Of a DNA stretch of 29,760 nt, positions 8,602-16,022 are shown piece by piece. The notes below the pieces were generated by a model. That model worked only from the letters and a program-made list of their open reading frames with translations. It was not told where the DNA came from and made no database searches. The DNA comes from a bacterium (GTDB lineage: Bacteria > Dependentiae > Babeliae > Babeliales > UASB340): the NCBI GenBank assembly GCA_030630075.1, contig DAOVNS010000006.1, positions 1 to 29,760 on the forward strand, in the 5' to 3' direction. The first letter of the stretch is position 1. Each line of letters begins with the position of its first letter. The translations under genes were made by a program, and so were the position numbers.

Positions 8602-9222
8602 ACAATATTCTTTAATACCTGCTAAAAGCTTATCTGCATTATTTTTTTTAAGAACAGCAAGAATAGATTTCAAAACCCAGATAAACGCTGAAGAATCTTC
8701 TGTTTTGCAAAAATAAACATCTAATTCTTCATCTTCTTGAAGGTTTCTTTTATTGCCGGCAAAATCTGCAATGCGTTTTGAAAGATCCAAAACATAATCA
8801 AACAAAGCCGGGTCTTTATCAAGAAAACTTAGTAGTAATTCATATCTTTGTTCAAACCTTTCGGGCCACTGCAACAAGGTATATAAAGCAATAAGCTTCG
8901 ATAGGTAGTCATAATTTTTCGGTTCAATTGTAAAAAGATGCTCGTAAATTGCAGCTGCACAAAATAAATTCTCTTCTTTTTTATATAAAAAGGCAGCTTC
9001 TTTATATTTTTGAGTAGCCTGCTCATCTTCTAAAGCCAATAAAATATCTCCTTCAACCTGAAGCGAATATGCTTTATCGAAAGAATGAGCGAGTAAGCGA
9101 TAAAGACTTAAAGCCTTCTCTTTCTCTTTACGAGTTACAAGCTCTGCAAGCTTAAACCAAGCAATGCATGATGATGATTCTGTATCAAAAGCACTCTTGT
9201 TTTCTTGATTAGACTGTTTCAT
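8572..9222 (-). CDS. TPR-like cytoplasmic protein of unknown function
   Basis: I do not recognise this 216-residue protein. It has no signal peptide or membrane segment. It reads as a series of antiparallel helices with TPR-like spacing of small and aromatic residues (ALSLYRLLAHSFDKAYSLQVEGDILLALED, then YKEAAFLYKKEENLFCAAAIYEHLFTIEP, given here only as markers of two helical pairs, at about residues 38-67 and 73-101). This suggests a protein-binding scaffold. AAGGAG lies seven bases before the ATG on the minus strand. Its last 30 bases overlap the end of dnaE tail to tail, so there is no room for a terminator between them. Codon use resembles that of its neighbours. Confidence 0.75.
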   Translation of the reverse strand: MKQSNQENKSAFDTESSSCIAWFKLAELVTRKEKEKALSLYRLLAHSFDKAYSLQVEGDILLALEDEQATQKYKEAAFLYKKEENLFCAAAIYEHLFTIEPKNYDYLSKLIALYTLLQWPERFEQRYELLLSFLDKDPALFDYVLDLSKRIADFAGNKRNLQEDEELDVYFCKTEDSSAFIWVLKSILAVLKKNNADKLLAGIKEYCLEQNLDFDS

Positions 9223-9288
9223 TACGTTCTCCTTTTTTTCAATTAAAACAAAAGAACAAAAAAAGCCCCTTTGTATTACTACAAGCGT

Positions 9289-9316
9289 TTGAAGTAGTAA
9301 TTTACTATGCTATACT
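9289..9316 (+). promoter_or_regulatory. Promoter with palindromic spacer upstream of the acidic exported protein
   Basis: TTGAAG (9289-9294) and TATACT (9311-9316) are 16 bases apart. TG two bases before the -10 gives an extended -10 (TGCTATACT). The spacer holds the inverted repeat TAGTAA-T-TTACTA (9295-9307), and a further ATTACTAC at 9275-9282 is inverted relative to GTAGTAAT. A regulator binding here would block the promoter. The operator role is inferred. Confidence 0.5.
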
Positions 9317-9377
9317 TGCTTCGTGCAATAAATTCAAAAATACAGTGTGTCAAGATACTAAATTATAAAGGATTTAA

Positions 9378-10364
9378 ATGAGTAAGAGGTTTACCTGTTC
9401 GATTGTTTTGGGTTTTTCATTACTTTTTGGAATATCAACGCCAAATTTAAAAGCCGATGAAGAAATAACTACAGAAAACATTAATGAACAAAAAACCAAT
9501 GATTATGAAGAACAAAAAGTTGGCACTCGGTATTTTAATCTTGAAGACGATCTAGAAGATGAAGTCGATGTCGAAGAATTCCAAGAAAACAGTGACGATG
9601 AATGTGTTATAAAAGAAGAATTAACATCAACACAAGCAACGCTTCAAAGAACTTTCTTTAAATCTATAATCGAAACAATCTCCACTCATTTAGGTCATAA
9701 ACAAAATGCTCTTTCGCAAAAAGCAACTCCTAATGAAACAATATCATCTCGATATAAAATTGTTGATTTTCACTATAATGAATTAGGTAAAATACTATCA
9801 AACCTTCTAATTGATGAAACTATTCCTAATCCAAAATCTAATACAACCCAAAAACTTATTGAGCTCATGGCTCCAACAATTATTGCTTTCCTAATAATTG
9901 ATTGCGCACAAGAAAGTTTCATACAAAACAATAAATTTCAGAAGAGCGATAATAAAATTGAACAAATATTATCTTTAAGTCCAAAACTATCAACTAATCT
10001 ACTCTGTAAATTAGTTAGAAAATTATTAATGGTCCGTTTTTTACAAAAACCCGGAACACGTAAATATCAAATTCTTAATGCCCTTGCAATGCTTAGTGCA
10101 TTCTTTGAAATCAACACACAAGGCAAATCATTTCAAGAAAAATATTGTTCTTTCGATTGTATAGATGGTTACCACGGAGTTGAACAACTCTTTTTAGATC
10201 AATGCGTAAGGGTCCCTATAGAACTCATAGATCTAGGAAAACACCTAAATCCAAGACATCGAAAAAAAGCTTTTGCTAAAGTCATACAAATACTCCTAAA
10301 ACCAAACATCGTTCAAGCAGGTATCAAGAAATTTTATGATTACAAAAACCCGTTGGCAGGCTAA
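9378..10364 (+). CDS. Exported protein with acidic N-terminal region, function unknown
   Basis: The 328-residue product starts with a clear signal peptide (KR, then IVLGFSLLFGI) and a likely cut after LKA near residue 26. A strongly acidic, probably unstructured stretch follows (about residues 27-80, with EDDLEDEVDVEEF). The rest is a helical domain containing one hydrophobic segment (PTIIAFLIIDCA), a basic cluster and four to five cysteines. I do not recognise the fold. AAAGGA precedes the ATG and a promoter lies 60-90 bases upstream. The end overlaps the start of the carboxyltransferase gene by 29 bases in another frame. The two are probably co-transcribed, although a shared role is not obvious. 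Confidence 0.7.
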   Translation: MSKRFTCSIVLGFSLLFGISTPNLKADEEITTENINEQKTNDYEEQKVGTRYFNLEDDLEDEVDVEEFQENSDDECVIKEELTSTQATLQRTFFKSIIETISTHLGHKQNALSQKATPNETISSRYKIVDFHYNELGKILSNLLIDETIPNPKSNTTQKLIELMAPTIIAFLIIDCAQESFIQNNKFQKSDNKIEQILSLSPKLSTNLLCKLVRKLLMVRFLQKPGTRKYQILNALAMLSAFFEINTQGKSFQEKYCSFDCIDGYHGVEQLFLDQCVRVPIELIDLGKHLNPRHRKKAFAKVIQILLKPNIVQAGIKKFYDYKNPLAG

Positions 10365-11868
10365 AGCAGCATCCGCCCTGCTTGGCGGTGGAACAGAACG
10401 AATAAATAAACAAAAGCAGCAAAATAAATACACTGCGCGTGAGCGTATAGACATTCTTTTAGATGTTGATAGTTTCCAAGAAACCGACCAACTGGTAACA
10501 TCACCCTTTTTAGATAATAAAAATCACACCGATGGCGTAATCACAGGCTTTGGTAAAATTGGCGAAAAAAAAGTTGCTGTTTACGCTCAAGACTTTACGC
10601 TAAATGGCGGTTCTGTTGGCAAACATCACGCACAAAAAATATGCAAAGTTATGGATATGGCTGCAAAAATAGGTTGTCCAATTATCGGCATTATCGATTC
10701 TGGTGGTGCAAGAATTAATGAAGGAATTCACGGACTTTGCGGATACGGCGATATTTTTTTAAGAAATACCCGTTATTCAGGAGTTGTTCCTCAAATTTCA
10801 ATAATTGCAGGTCCTTGTGCAGGCGGGGCAGTTTATTCACCCGCTCTGACCGACTTTATCTTTACAACAGAAAAAATCAGTAATCTTTTTATCACCGGAC
10901 CAAACGTAATTAAAGAATCACTGCATCAAACAATTTCCAAAGACGATCTCGGCGGCGCAAAAGTTCATAACGAAGTTTCTGGCGTTGCGCATATAAATTC
11001 TACAACAGAAGACGAAACTTTCGCAAAAGTTAAAGTACTACTTTCATATTTACCAAGTAATTATTTAAATGAAGATGAAAGTTTTTTGCCGGATTTCGAT
11101 GAACCCGAGAAAACTAACTTAGAAAATATTATTCCACAAAACATGAATTCCGCTTACAACATAAAAGATGTTATTAATTCTGTTTTTGATTTGGATAGTT
11201 TTTTTGAAATACAAAAAGACTTTGCACAAAATATTGTAATTGGTTTTGCACGTCTTGATGGACAAGTTGTTGGAATTGTTGCAAACCAACCATATGTAAA
11301 AGCGGGAACTTTAGATATCGATGCTTCTTGCAAAGCGGCAAGATTTATCAATTTTTGTGATAATTTCTCAATTCCAGTCATATCTCTTGTAGACGTTCCC
11401 GGTTTTTTACCCGGAATTGATCAAGAGCACAACGGAATTATCCGGCATGGGGCAAAACTGCTTTATGCATACTCGCGTGCAACGGTGCCCAAAATTACCA
11501 TAATTTTACGCAAGGCGTTTGGCGGCGCTTACATTGTTATGGGAAGCAAGCAACTTGGCGCCGATTTTAACTTTGCGCTACCTTTTGCTCAAATTGCAGT
11601 TTTGGGAACAAAAGGCGCAATTGCAATTTTGCATGGAAGAAAATTAGCAAAAATTGAAAATTTAAAAGAAAAAGAAACTTTACAACAAAATCTTGAACAA
11701 CAATATGCCGAAGAGTTTTTAAACCCATTCACCGCAGCAGAATATGGTTACATTGATTCTATAATTGAACCAAATCAGATTAGAGAAAATCTCAAAAAAT
11801 CGCTCGATTTTGCAAAAAACAAAGTTGAAATCTTACCTAAGAAAAAACATGGAAATATTCCCTTATAA
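10336..11868 (+). CDS. pccB: Acyl-CoA (propionyl-CoA) carboxylase carboxyltransferase subunit
   Basis: The 510-residue length and full motif set match the beta subunit of biotin-dependent acyl-CoA carboxylases. These subunits move the carboxyl group from biotin to propionyl- or acetyl-CoA. The N-half has YTARERIDILLD, DFTLNGGSVG, IDSGGARINEG and GPCAGGAVYSPALTDF. The C-half has FCDNFSIPVISLVDVPGFLPG, HGAKLLYAYSRA and FGGAYIVMGSKQLGAD. The basic tail (KKKHGNIPL) is characteristic. The two crotonase-like halves supply the oxyanion glycines. No biotin carboxylase or biotin carrier gene is in the window, so its partner must be elsewhere or the enzyme works differently. The start overlaps the upstream gene by 29 bases and has no good ribosome site, so translational coupling is likely. 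Substrate is uncertain. Confidence 0.92.
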   Translation: MITKTRWQAKAASALLGGGTERINKQKQQNKYTARERIDILLDVDSFQETDQLVTSPFLDNKNHTDGVITGFGKIGEKKVAVYAQDFTLNGGSVGKHHAQKICKVMDMAAKIGCPIIGIIDSGGARINEGIHGLCGYGDIFLRNTRYSGVVPQISIIAGPCAGGAVYSPALTDFIFTTEKISNLFITGPNVIKESLHQTISKDDLGGAKVHNEVSGVAHINSTTEDETFAKVKVLLSYLPSNYLNEDESFLPDFDEPEKTNLENIIPQNMNSAYNIKDVINSVFDLDSFFEIQKDFAQNIVIGFARLDGQVVGIVANQPYVKAGTLDIDASCKAARFINFCDNFSIPVISLVDVPGFLPGIDQEHNGIIRHGAKLLYAYSRATVPKITIILRKAFGGAYIVMGSKQLGADFNFALPFAQIAVLGTKGAIAILHGRKLAKIENLKEKETLQQNLEQQYAEEFLNPFTAAEYGYIDSIIEPNQIRENLKKSLDFAKNKVEILPKKKHGNIPL

Positions 11869-11974
11869 TCTACTTTTTTAATTAAAAGCATCACTTTTAC
11901 TAAAAAAATGCCCTTTACGCATATTTTCAATTCGTGCAAAAAGTGCACTTTCTACACAATCAGACTATTCCCAT

Positions 11975-12002
11975 TTGAATTAATCATCGAAATTAGTACA
12001 AT
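11975..12002 (+). promoter_or_regulatory. Sigma-70-type promoter upstream of the first F-box paralog
   Basis: TTGAAT (11975-11980) and TACAAT (11997-12002) are 16 bases apart, 49 bases before the ATG at 12051. This is the best promoter in the 182-base gap after pccB, where I see no convincing terminator. Confidence 0.5.
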
Positions 12003-12050
12003 CAAAGCATAAGTTAAGTTTTAATTAAAAATTATCAAACCGGAGGTTAT

Positions 12051-12989
12051 ATGAAAAACTTTAAAAAGTTTAATATTAAAAATACACTAATCGCCCTTGC
12101 ATGTACTGCAGTTTTTGCACAAGCAAATGCAATGGAAATAGATCCAAATCCTTTTTTGGGATTACCTGATGAAGTAAATCTTCAAATTTTACAACATTTA
12201 CCAAACAGAGATCTTCAAGTTACGGCTTGCACAGATGTCAATTTGAACAGATTAGTAAACGATCGTGAAATTCTAAATATTATGCAAACAAGAATACGTG
12301 AAGAAATAAGATCCAGTATCAACAAACTAAATCCAGACATAAGAAATCAAGATGGTTTGGATACTACTACAGATATTAATCAACTAAATACTATTCTTGA
12401 AAACCTAGAAGCAATTAATATTATTCGTCAAAAATATAATAATCCAGAATTTGCAGAAGAAGAACGTAATCATCTTGATCATCTTTTCAATCACGATTAT
12501 GTTGATTTTTTTCAAGCAAAAAGAGAAGAGCTCGATGACCCTGCCTTCCTTAATGATACATTCGTACAAATAATAATTGAGCACGCAATACCAATGGATG
12601 CAAATTATGCTTTAAGTTTTCTTGTTAATTACATCGACAAAGAATATTACAGCCCACTTTTTAATCCAACGACTATGCTTGAAGCAGCAGTAAGCCATAA
12701 CTCAATTAAAACAGTGGCCTTTTTACTAAAAAACTTCAATGTAAATTTAAATACTCCAAATTCTAGAAACAAAACTATTCTAGATATGGCACAAGAACAA
12801 CTTCGCTACAAACTCAAACATATGGCCAAAATAGGAGAAACCGAAGAACCTGTAATTGCAAAAATAATTGTAATTCTTTGTGCAAACGGTGCATTAACAT
12901 CTGCAGAACTACCAACCGCACAACAACATAGAAATACCAGTGATGGTCCTCCTAGATTGCCGCGAAAAACAGGTAGAAAAGGTAGATAA
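12051..12989 (+). CDS. Exported F-box-like protein, paralog 1
   Basis: The 312-residue product has a textbook signal peptide with a cut after AQANA (residue 27). The mature protein opens at once with an F-box-like motif (residues 35-70: FLGLPDEVNLQILQHL, then NRDLQ, ACTDVNLNRLV). The centre is helical. About residues 200-260 look like degenerate ankyrin repeats (TMLEAAVSHNSIKTVAFLLKN and NKTILDMAQ). The tail is basic and proline-rich. Putting the F-box at the very N-terminus of the exported form fits a Skp1-binding, host-directed role, but that is an inference from the motif. GGAGGTTAT and a promoter precede it. A hairpin separates it from its paralog, which shares the leader and F-box but little beyond. 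Confidence 0.82.
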   Translation: MKNFKKFNIKNTLIALACTAVFAQANAMEIDPNPFLGLPDEVNLQILQHLPNRDLQVTACTDVNLNRLVNDREILNIMQTRIREEIRSSINKLNPDIRNQDGLDTTTDINQLNTILENLEAINIIRQKYNNPEFAEEERNHLDHLFNHDYVDFFQAKREELDDPAFLNDTFVQIIIEHAIPMDANYALSFLVNYIDKEYYSPLFNPTTMLEAAVSHNSIKTVAFLLKNFNVNLNTPNSRNKTILDMAQEQLRYKLKHMAKIGETEEPVIAKIIVILCANGALTSAELPTAQQHRNTSDGPPRLPRKTGRKGR

Positions 12990-13001
12990 CTCTAAATAAA
13001 A

Positions 13002-13034
13002 TAAGCGAGAGCCATAATTTATGACTCTCGCTTA
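13002..13034 (+). terminator. Hairpin between the two F-box paralogs
   Basis: A perfect 10-bp stem (13002-13011 with 13025-13034) has a 13-base loop that can itself pair CAT with ATG. The right side is followed by AAAATTA rather than a T-run, so it may attenuate transcription rather than stop it. The next gene starts 24 bases on. Confidence 0.55.
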
Positions 13035-13057
13035 AAATTACTAAACCGGAGGTTATT

Positions 13058-13987
13058 ATGAAAAACTTTAAAAAGTTTAAGTTTAAAGAGTTTAATATCA
13101 AAAATACATTAATTGCTCTTGCATGTACTTTAGTTTTTGCACAAGCAAATGCAATGGAAATCGATCCTAATCCATTTTCAGGATTGCCTGATGAAGTAAA
13201 TCTTCAAATTCTACAAAACCTAGAAAACCGAGATCTTCAAGCTACCGCTTGCACTGATAGAAATTTGAACAGATTAGTAAACGATCGTACAATTCAAAAA
13301 CAATACCGCTACAATCAAATTAAATCATATTTAATTGAATCTCTTAACTATAACGGAGAAGAAAATACCTTAGGTAAAGAATTTCCAAATAAATGGAGCA
13401 ATGCTGAAGAATATGTAATTCAACTTGATGATATCCTCTCTTCTTTGAATGCAATAAATCAAACAAGGCAAAATCTTGATTTCCCCGATTTTATGGAAAA
13501 AGAATATCAGCTTTTATTGCAAAAATTAAATCAATACAACGAAGAACTAAGCGGTCAAAACCAACACCAACTACAATTTCTGTTCAATATACTATCCAAG
13601 GCAATAGAACAAGATGCAAATCATGCTTTTAGTTATTTAATACAAAAGCTTGAAAAAGCAGAATACAAGCCTAACGATGATTCATTAATTGATCAAACTC
13701 TAACAAATTGCTCATGGAGATGTTTAAGTTCATTAATAGAACATGGAAAAACAGATATCAATTCTTCAGATGAAAGAGATTGGACAGCTTTAGATAATTT
13801 TATGCAAAGAGTTGATCGTGAAAAATTGAGTAATCCTAGCTCTGATGAATCAAAAACCCTTCAAGTTCTTCGTCATTATGGTGCAAAAACATTTGAAGAA
13901 TTACAAGAAGAAAAAAGGCTTCAAAATAAAAGATCTCATGATGACCTTGATGGCGAAACAGAAACTCAAGGTCGAGAAAAAAGATAA
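13058..13987 (+). CDS. Exported F-box-like protein, paralog 2
   Basis: The 309-residue paralog of the upstream gene is nearly identical over the signal peptide and F-box (NTLIALACT, VFAQANAMEIDPNPF, GLPDEVNLQILQ, NRDLQ, ACTD-NLNRLVNDR). The rest diverges quickly. The centre is helical and the last third has weak ankyrin-like features (CLSSLIEHGKTDINSSDERDWTALD, residues marked only as a locator). The tail is charged (RSHDDLDGETETQGREKR). A 15-bp in-frame duplication adds five residues to the positively charged n-region compared with paralog 1. GGAGGTTAT lies just upstream of the ATG. A conserved front end with a variable back end suggests a constant adaptor and a changing target-binding part, which is inference. 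Confidence 0.8.
   Translation: MKNFKKFKFKEFNIKNTLIALACTLVFAQANAMEIDPNPFSGLPDEVNLQILQNLENRDLQATACTDRNLNRLVNDRTIQKQYRYNQIKSYLIESLNYNGEENTLGKEFPNKWSNAEEYVIQLDDILSSLNAINQTRQNLDFPDFMEKEYQLLLQKLNQYNEELSGQNQHQLQFLFNILSKAIEQDANHAFSYLIQKLEKAEYKPNDDSLIDQTLTNCSWRCLSSLIEHGKTDINSSDERDWTALDNFMQRVDREKLSNPSSDESKTLQVLRHYGAKTFEELQEEKRLQNKRSHDDLDGETETQGREKR
13067..13096 (+). repeat. 15-bp tandem duplication in a signal-peptide n-region
   Basis: TTTAAAAAGTTTAAG is followed by TTTAAAGAGTTTAAT, matching at 13 of 15 bases. The paralog at 12051 has the unit once. The extra unit adds five residues to the leader (KFKEF by one alignment) and keeps the frame. Confidence 0.85.
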
Positions 13988-14010
13988 TACTTTTTAAAAA
14001 TATTTTTCAC

Positions 14011-14047
14011 AAAAAAAGAGTCGGCAAAAAATCCGGCTCTTTTTTTA
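14011..14047 (+). terminator. Rho-independent terminator after the F-box pair
   Basis: An 8-bp stem (14017-14024 with 14033-14040, one G-T pair) is extended by an A-run pairing with the following run of seven T. It lies 24 bases after the stop at 13987. Confidence 0.9.
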
Positions 14048-14146
14048 TTTTCAACACTTGCTTTTTTTTCAAAGCTGAAATACAATTCATCTTCGTTTTA
14101 TATTATATCTTTGGGGTTTTTCTAAAATTATTCAGGAGTTTTTATT

Positions 14147-15055
14147 ATGAAAAATAATCCTACGCCAAGGCTTACACCTTCGCTAAAGCTTCGGCGCACA
14201 AGTCGGATCACAGGCAAAACACTTTTATGTTCACTTTTTATACTTTTATTTTCTTGCAGTGCGAATTGCGCAAACAAAGAACATGTTAGACAATTACGTG
14301 AGTTACACAACAAAGAAAAGGATCAAAAAATTTTAAACAATGCTGATGTAAGTTTTGTAGATTTAAAAAATATTAATCTAGCAGATGCAGTACTGGATAA
14401 AGCAGATTTTTCTAAAAGTGATATCGCTTATGGAAACTTTGAAAACGCAAGATTGCGAGATGCCGTTTTTGCATCAAGCAATCTTCCTTCGGCCAATTTC
14501 GAAAATGCAGATTTATCAAACGCAAATCTATCTTCTTATCAAGCTTCTTTAAGTATTATTGGCCACGAAATTACAGAACCAAGCAAAAAATTAGCAACGG
14601 AATTAAAAAATACTTTTGACACAACAAAAAGATTTATCTTGCAAAAATTTCCAAAAGAAGAAGCTTCTAACTTATTGGGATGTTTAAAAAAAGATATTAT
14701 TGCAACATTAATTTTTTTAAACAAATCAGTTCTTGGAACAGCAAATAAGCTTGCATTTCCAATGAGTTTAAATCTTGTTGGTGGCAACAGAAATTGTGCA
14801 AACTTTAGAACTGCAACAGCAGATGGGGCAGATTTTTCTTATACTTTTTTAACTGGTGCAAGTTTTGTAGATTCAAGTCTTATAAACGCCAATTTTGAAC
14901 ACTGCATGCTGTCTTGTGCTGATTTTAGTGGAGCAGATTTAACAGGTGCAAATTTAGAACATACACACGTAGAAGGAGCTGATTTTAGAGGAGTAGTCGG
15001 ATTATCCGAAGAACAAAAAGTTTATCTTCGCGATCACGGCGCAATTGTAGATTAA
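14147..15055 (+). CDS. Exported pentapeptide-repeat protein with a repeat-element insertion in its leader
   Basis: The 302-residue product contains two blocks of A(D/N)(L/F)xx pentapeptide repeats, at about residues 65-130 (LADAVLDKADFSKSD, ANFENADLSNANL) and about 222-285 (ADGADFSYTFLTGASF, CADFSGADLTGANLEHT). These should fold as right-handed quadrilateral beta-helices joined by a helical linker. The leader has a hydrophobic core (LLCSLFILLFSC) with export likely. Whether it is lipidated at the cysteine is unclear, because the lipobox is imperfect. AGGAG supports the ATG. Residues 4-22, rich in P, L and R, are encoded by a palindromic repeat element rather than ordinary leader sequence. Pentapeptide proteins are binding scaffolds with no predictable target here. 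Confidence 0.85.
   Translation: MKNNPTPRLTPSLKLRRTSRITGKTLLCSLFILLFSCSANCANKEHVRQLRELHNKEKDQKILNNADVSFVDLKNINLADAVLDKADFSKSDIAYGNFENARLRDAVFASSNLPSANFENADLSNANLSSYQASLSIIGHEITEPSKKLATELKNTFDTTKRFILQKFPKEEASNLLGCLKKDIIATLIFLNKSVLGTANKLAFPMSLNLVGGNRNCANFRTATADGADFSYTFLTGASFVDSSLINANFEHCMLSCADFSGADLTGANLEHTHVEGADFRGVVGLSEEQKVYLRDHGAIVD
14155..14212 (+). repeat. Palindromic element inserted in frame in the coding region
   Basis: It begins TAATCCTACGC like the copies at 15961 and (inverted) 23311. Inside are CGCTAAAGC and inverted arms (GCC AAGGCTT against AAGCTTC GGC), and it closes with GGATCA. It starts in the third codon and replaces the normal short n-region of a signal peptide. It is read through without a stop. 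Confidence 0.65.
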
Positions 15056-15109
15056 ATATAATTAAGAAGTGCCCCAAAGCTTCTGCTTTGGGGCACTTCT
15101 TAATTATAT
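15056..15109. terminator. Long perfect hairpin between convergent genes
   Basis: A perfect 25-bp stem (15056-15080 with 15085-15109) has a TTCT loop. The GC-rich top (GTGCCCCAAAGC) sits on an AT-rich base. It lies between the converging ends of the pentapeptide gene (15055) and the HEPN gene (15116) and should act in both directions. Confidence 0.85.
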
Positions 15110-15115
15110 ACATAC

Positions 15116-15547
15116 TTATTTGACCAAAGACATTTGTCCTGTTTCTATTTCTTTATTTTTATCAAGAACAAAACGATATATCTTTTCAGCAAAAGCAACA
15201 GCCCTTTGAGCATCACATCTCTCGGGAACCAGAAGATCATCTGGATATCTAAACTTAAAACTATAAGGTGTTAATTCTGCTGCAAGCTCTAATAGCAAAT
15301 CAAAACTTTTATCGTACTGATTACATAATTTCACCAACACAACAAGATTGTGTGTCTTCTCAATCTTATGCTGATTCGCAGAGAGAAAACTTTTAAGCAT
15401 TTTTTCTGCACACTGCTGTGCATGGTAAACAACTCCATCTAAAATAGAATCATCATTTAATTCAATTAATTTTTTGCAAATTTTAAGATCGCTTCTTCCC
15501 TTTACTACCCATTCTTTATGCCTTTGCATAAATTGGCATCCCTTCAT
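15116..15547 (-). CDS. HEPN-domain protein of a HEPN/MNT pair
   Basis: The product is up to 143 residues (137 if it starts at the second Met, 15529). It is all-helical and matches the HEPN pattern: GRSDLKICKKLIE, then YHAQQCAEKMLKSFL and KTHNLVVLVKLC. HEPN proteins often pair with minimal nucleotidyltransferases in toxin-antitoxin or abortive-infection modules. The RX4-6H ribonuclease motif seen in HepT-type toxins is missing, so RNase activity is not supported and this looks like the PF05168-type branch. It overlaps the end of the upstream nucleotidyltransferase gene by up to 32 bases, so the two are almost certainly co-expressed. Function as a toxin is possible but unproven. Confidence 0.85.
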   Translation of the reverse strand: MKGCQFMQRHKEWVVKGRSDLKICKKLIELNDDSILDGVVYHAQQCAEKMLKSFLSANQHKIEKTHNLVVLVKLCNQYDKSFDLLLELAAELTPYSFKFRYPDDLLVPERCDAQRAVAFAEKIYRFVLDKNKEIETGQMSLVK

Positions 15548-15836
15548 GTTTTACCTTATAACAAAGAGTAACTCTATCATCTGCTCGTTGATTAAATTCA
15601 TCTTTTGTATAAACAAGAATATCTCTTGACACTAAAAAATCGGCTAATGCCAATTCTCCTTTTATAGATCGTCTGTAACTCTTTTCATCCGACTTTGACA
15701 CTATAATTAGAATATCTAAATCACTATCCTTGGTTGGTGTCCCCCAAGCATATGATCCAAAAATATAAATTTTTAACGGATCATATACGTTTACAAGCTT
15801 GTTCTTAATTTTTTCAATCATATTTTTATTAATCAT
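15516..15836 (-). CDS. Minimal nucleotidyltransferase (MNT) of a HEPN/MNT pair
   Basis: This small DNA polymerase beta-like nucleotidyltransferase has the diagnostic GSYAWGTPTKDSDLDILI motif (GSxxxG then SDxD). A third acid is likely in SRDILVYTKDEF. In characterised pairs the MNT acts as antitoxin by adding nucleotides to the HEPN partner. I chose ATG at 15836 (106 residues) because AGGG on the minus strand is seven bases away. The in-frame ATG at 15842 is one base from it, too close. It is the first gene of the pair and overlaps the HEPN gene. The module stands alone between two repeat-rich borders, which fits horizontal movement, though its base composition resembles that of its neighbours. 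Confidence 0.87.
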   Translation of the reverse strand: MINKNMIEKIKNKLVNVYDPLKIYIFGSYAWGTPTKDSDLDILIIVSKSDEKSYRRSIKGELALADFLVSRDILVYTKDEFNQRADDRVTLCYKVKHEGMPIYAKA

Positions 15837-15933
15837 ATTCATGCCCTATTGCGCTTAAATCTTATTTTTAGTGTGAGAATATCAAATTTGAATCAAAGTA
15901 AAAAGAAATCGGAAATTTTTAAAACAAAAACTC

Positions 15934-15962
15934 TTGAATAAATACAAAACGCTCTTTAAAAT
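15934..15962 (+). promoter_or_regulatory. Sigma-70-type promoter for the GNAT gene
   Basis: TTGAAT (15934-15939) and TAAAAT (15957-15962) are 17 bases apart. The palindromic element begins at the end of the -10, so it would form most of the transcript leader. Confidence 0.5.
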
Positions 15963-15988
15963 AATCCTACGCTAAAGCTACGGCTCAT
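15961..15988 (+). repeat. Short palindromic element in the GNAT leader
   Basis: This minimal member of the TAATCCTACGC family reads ATAATCCTACGC, then TAAAGCTACGG, then CTCAT. It is GC-rich in an AT-rich gap. It is itself enclosed by an 11-bp perfect inverted repeat (CTCTTTAAAAT at 15952-15962, ATTTTAAAGAG at 16005-16015). The right arm of that repeat covers the ribosome site of the next gene. Confidence 0.65.
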
Positions 15989-16022
15989 AAATAAATAAAA
16001 AAACATTTTAAAGAGAAAAAAT

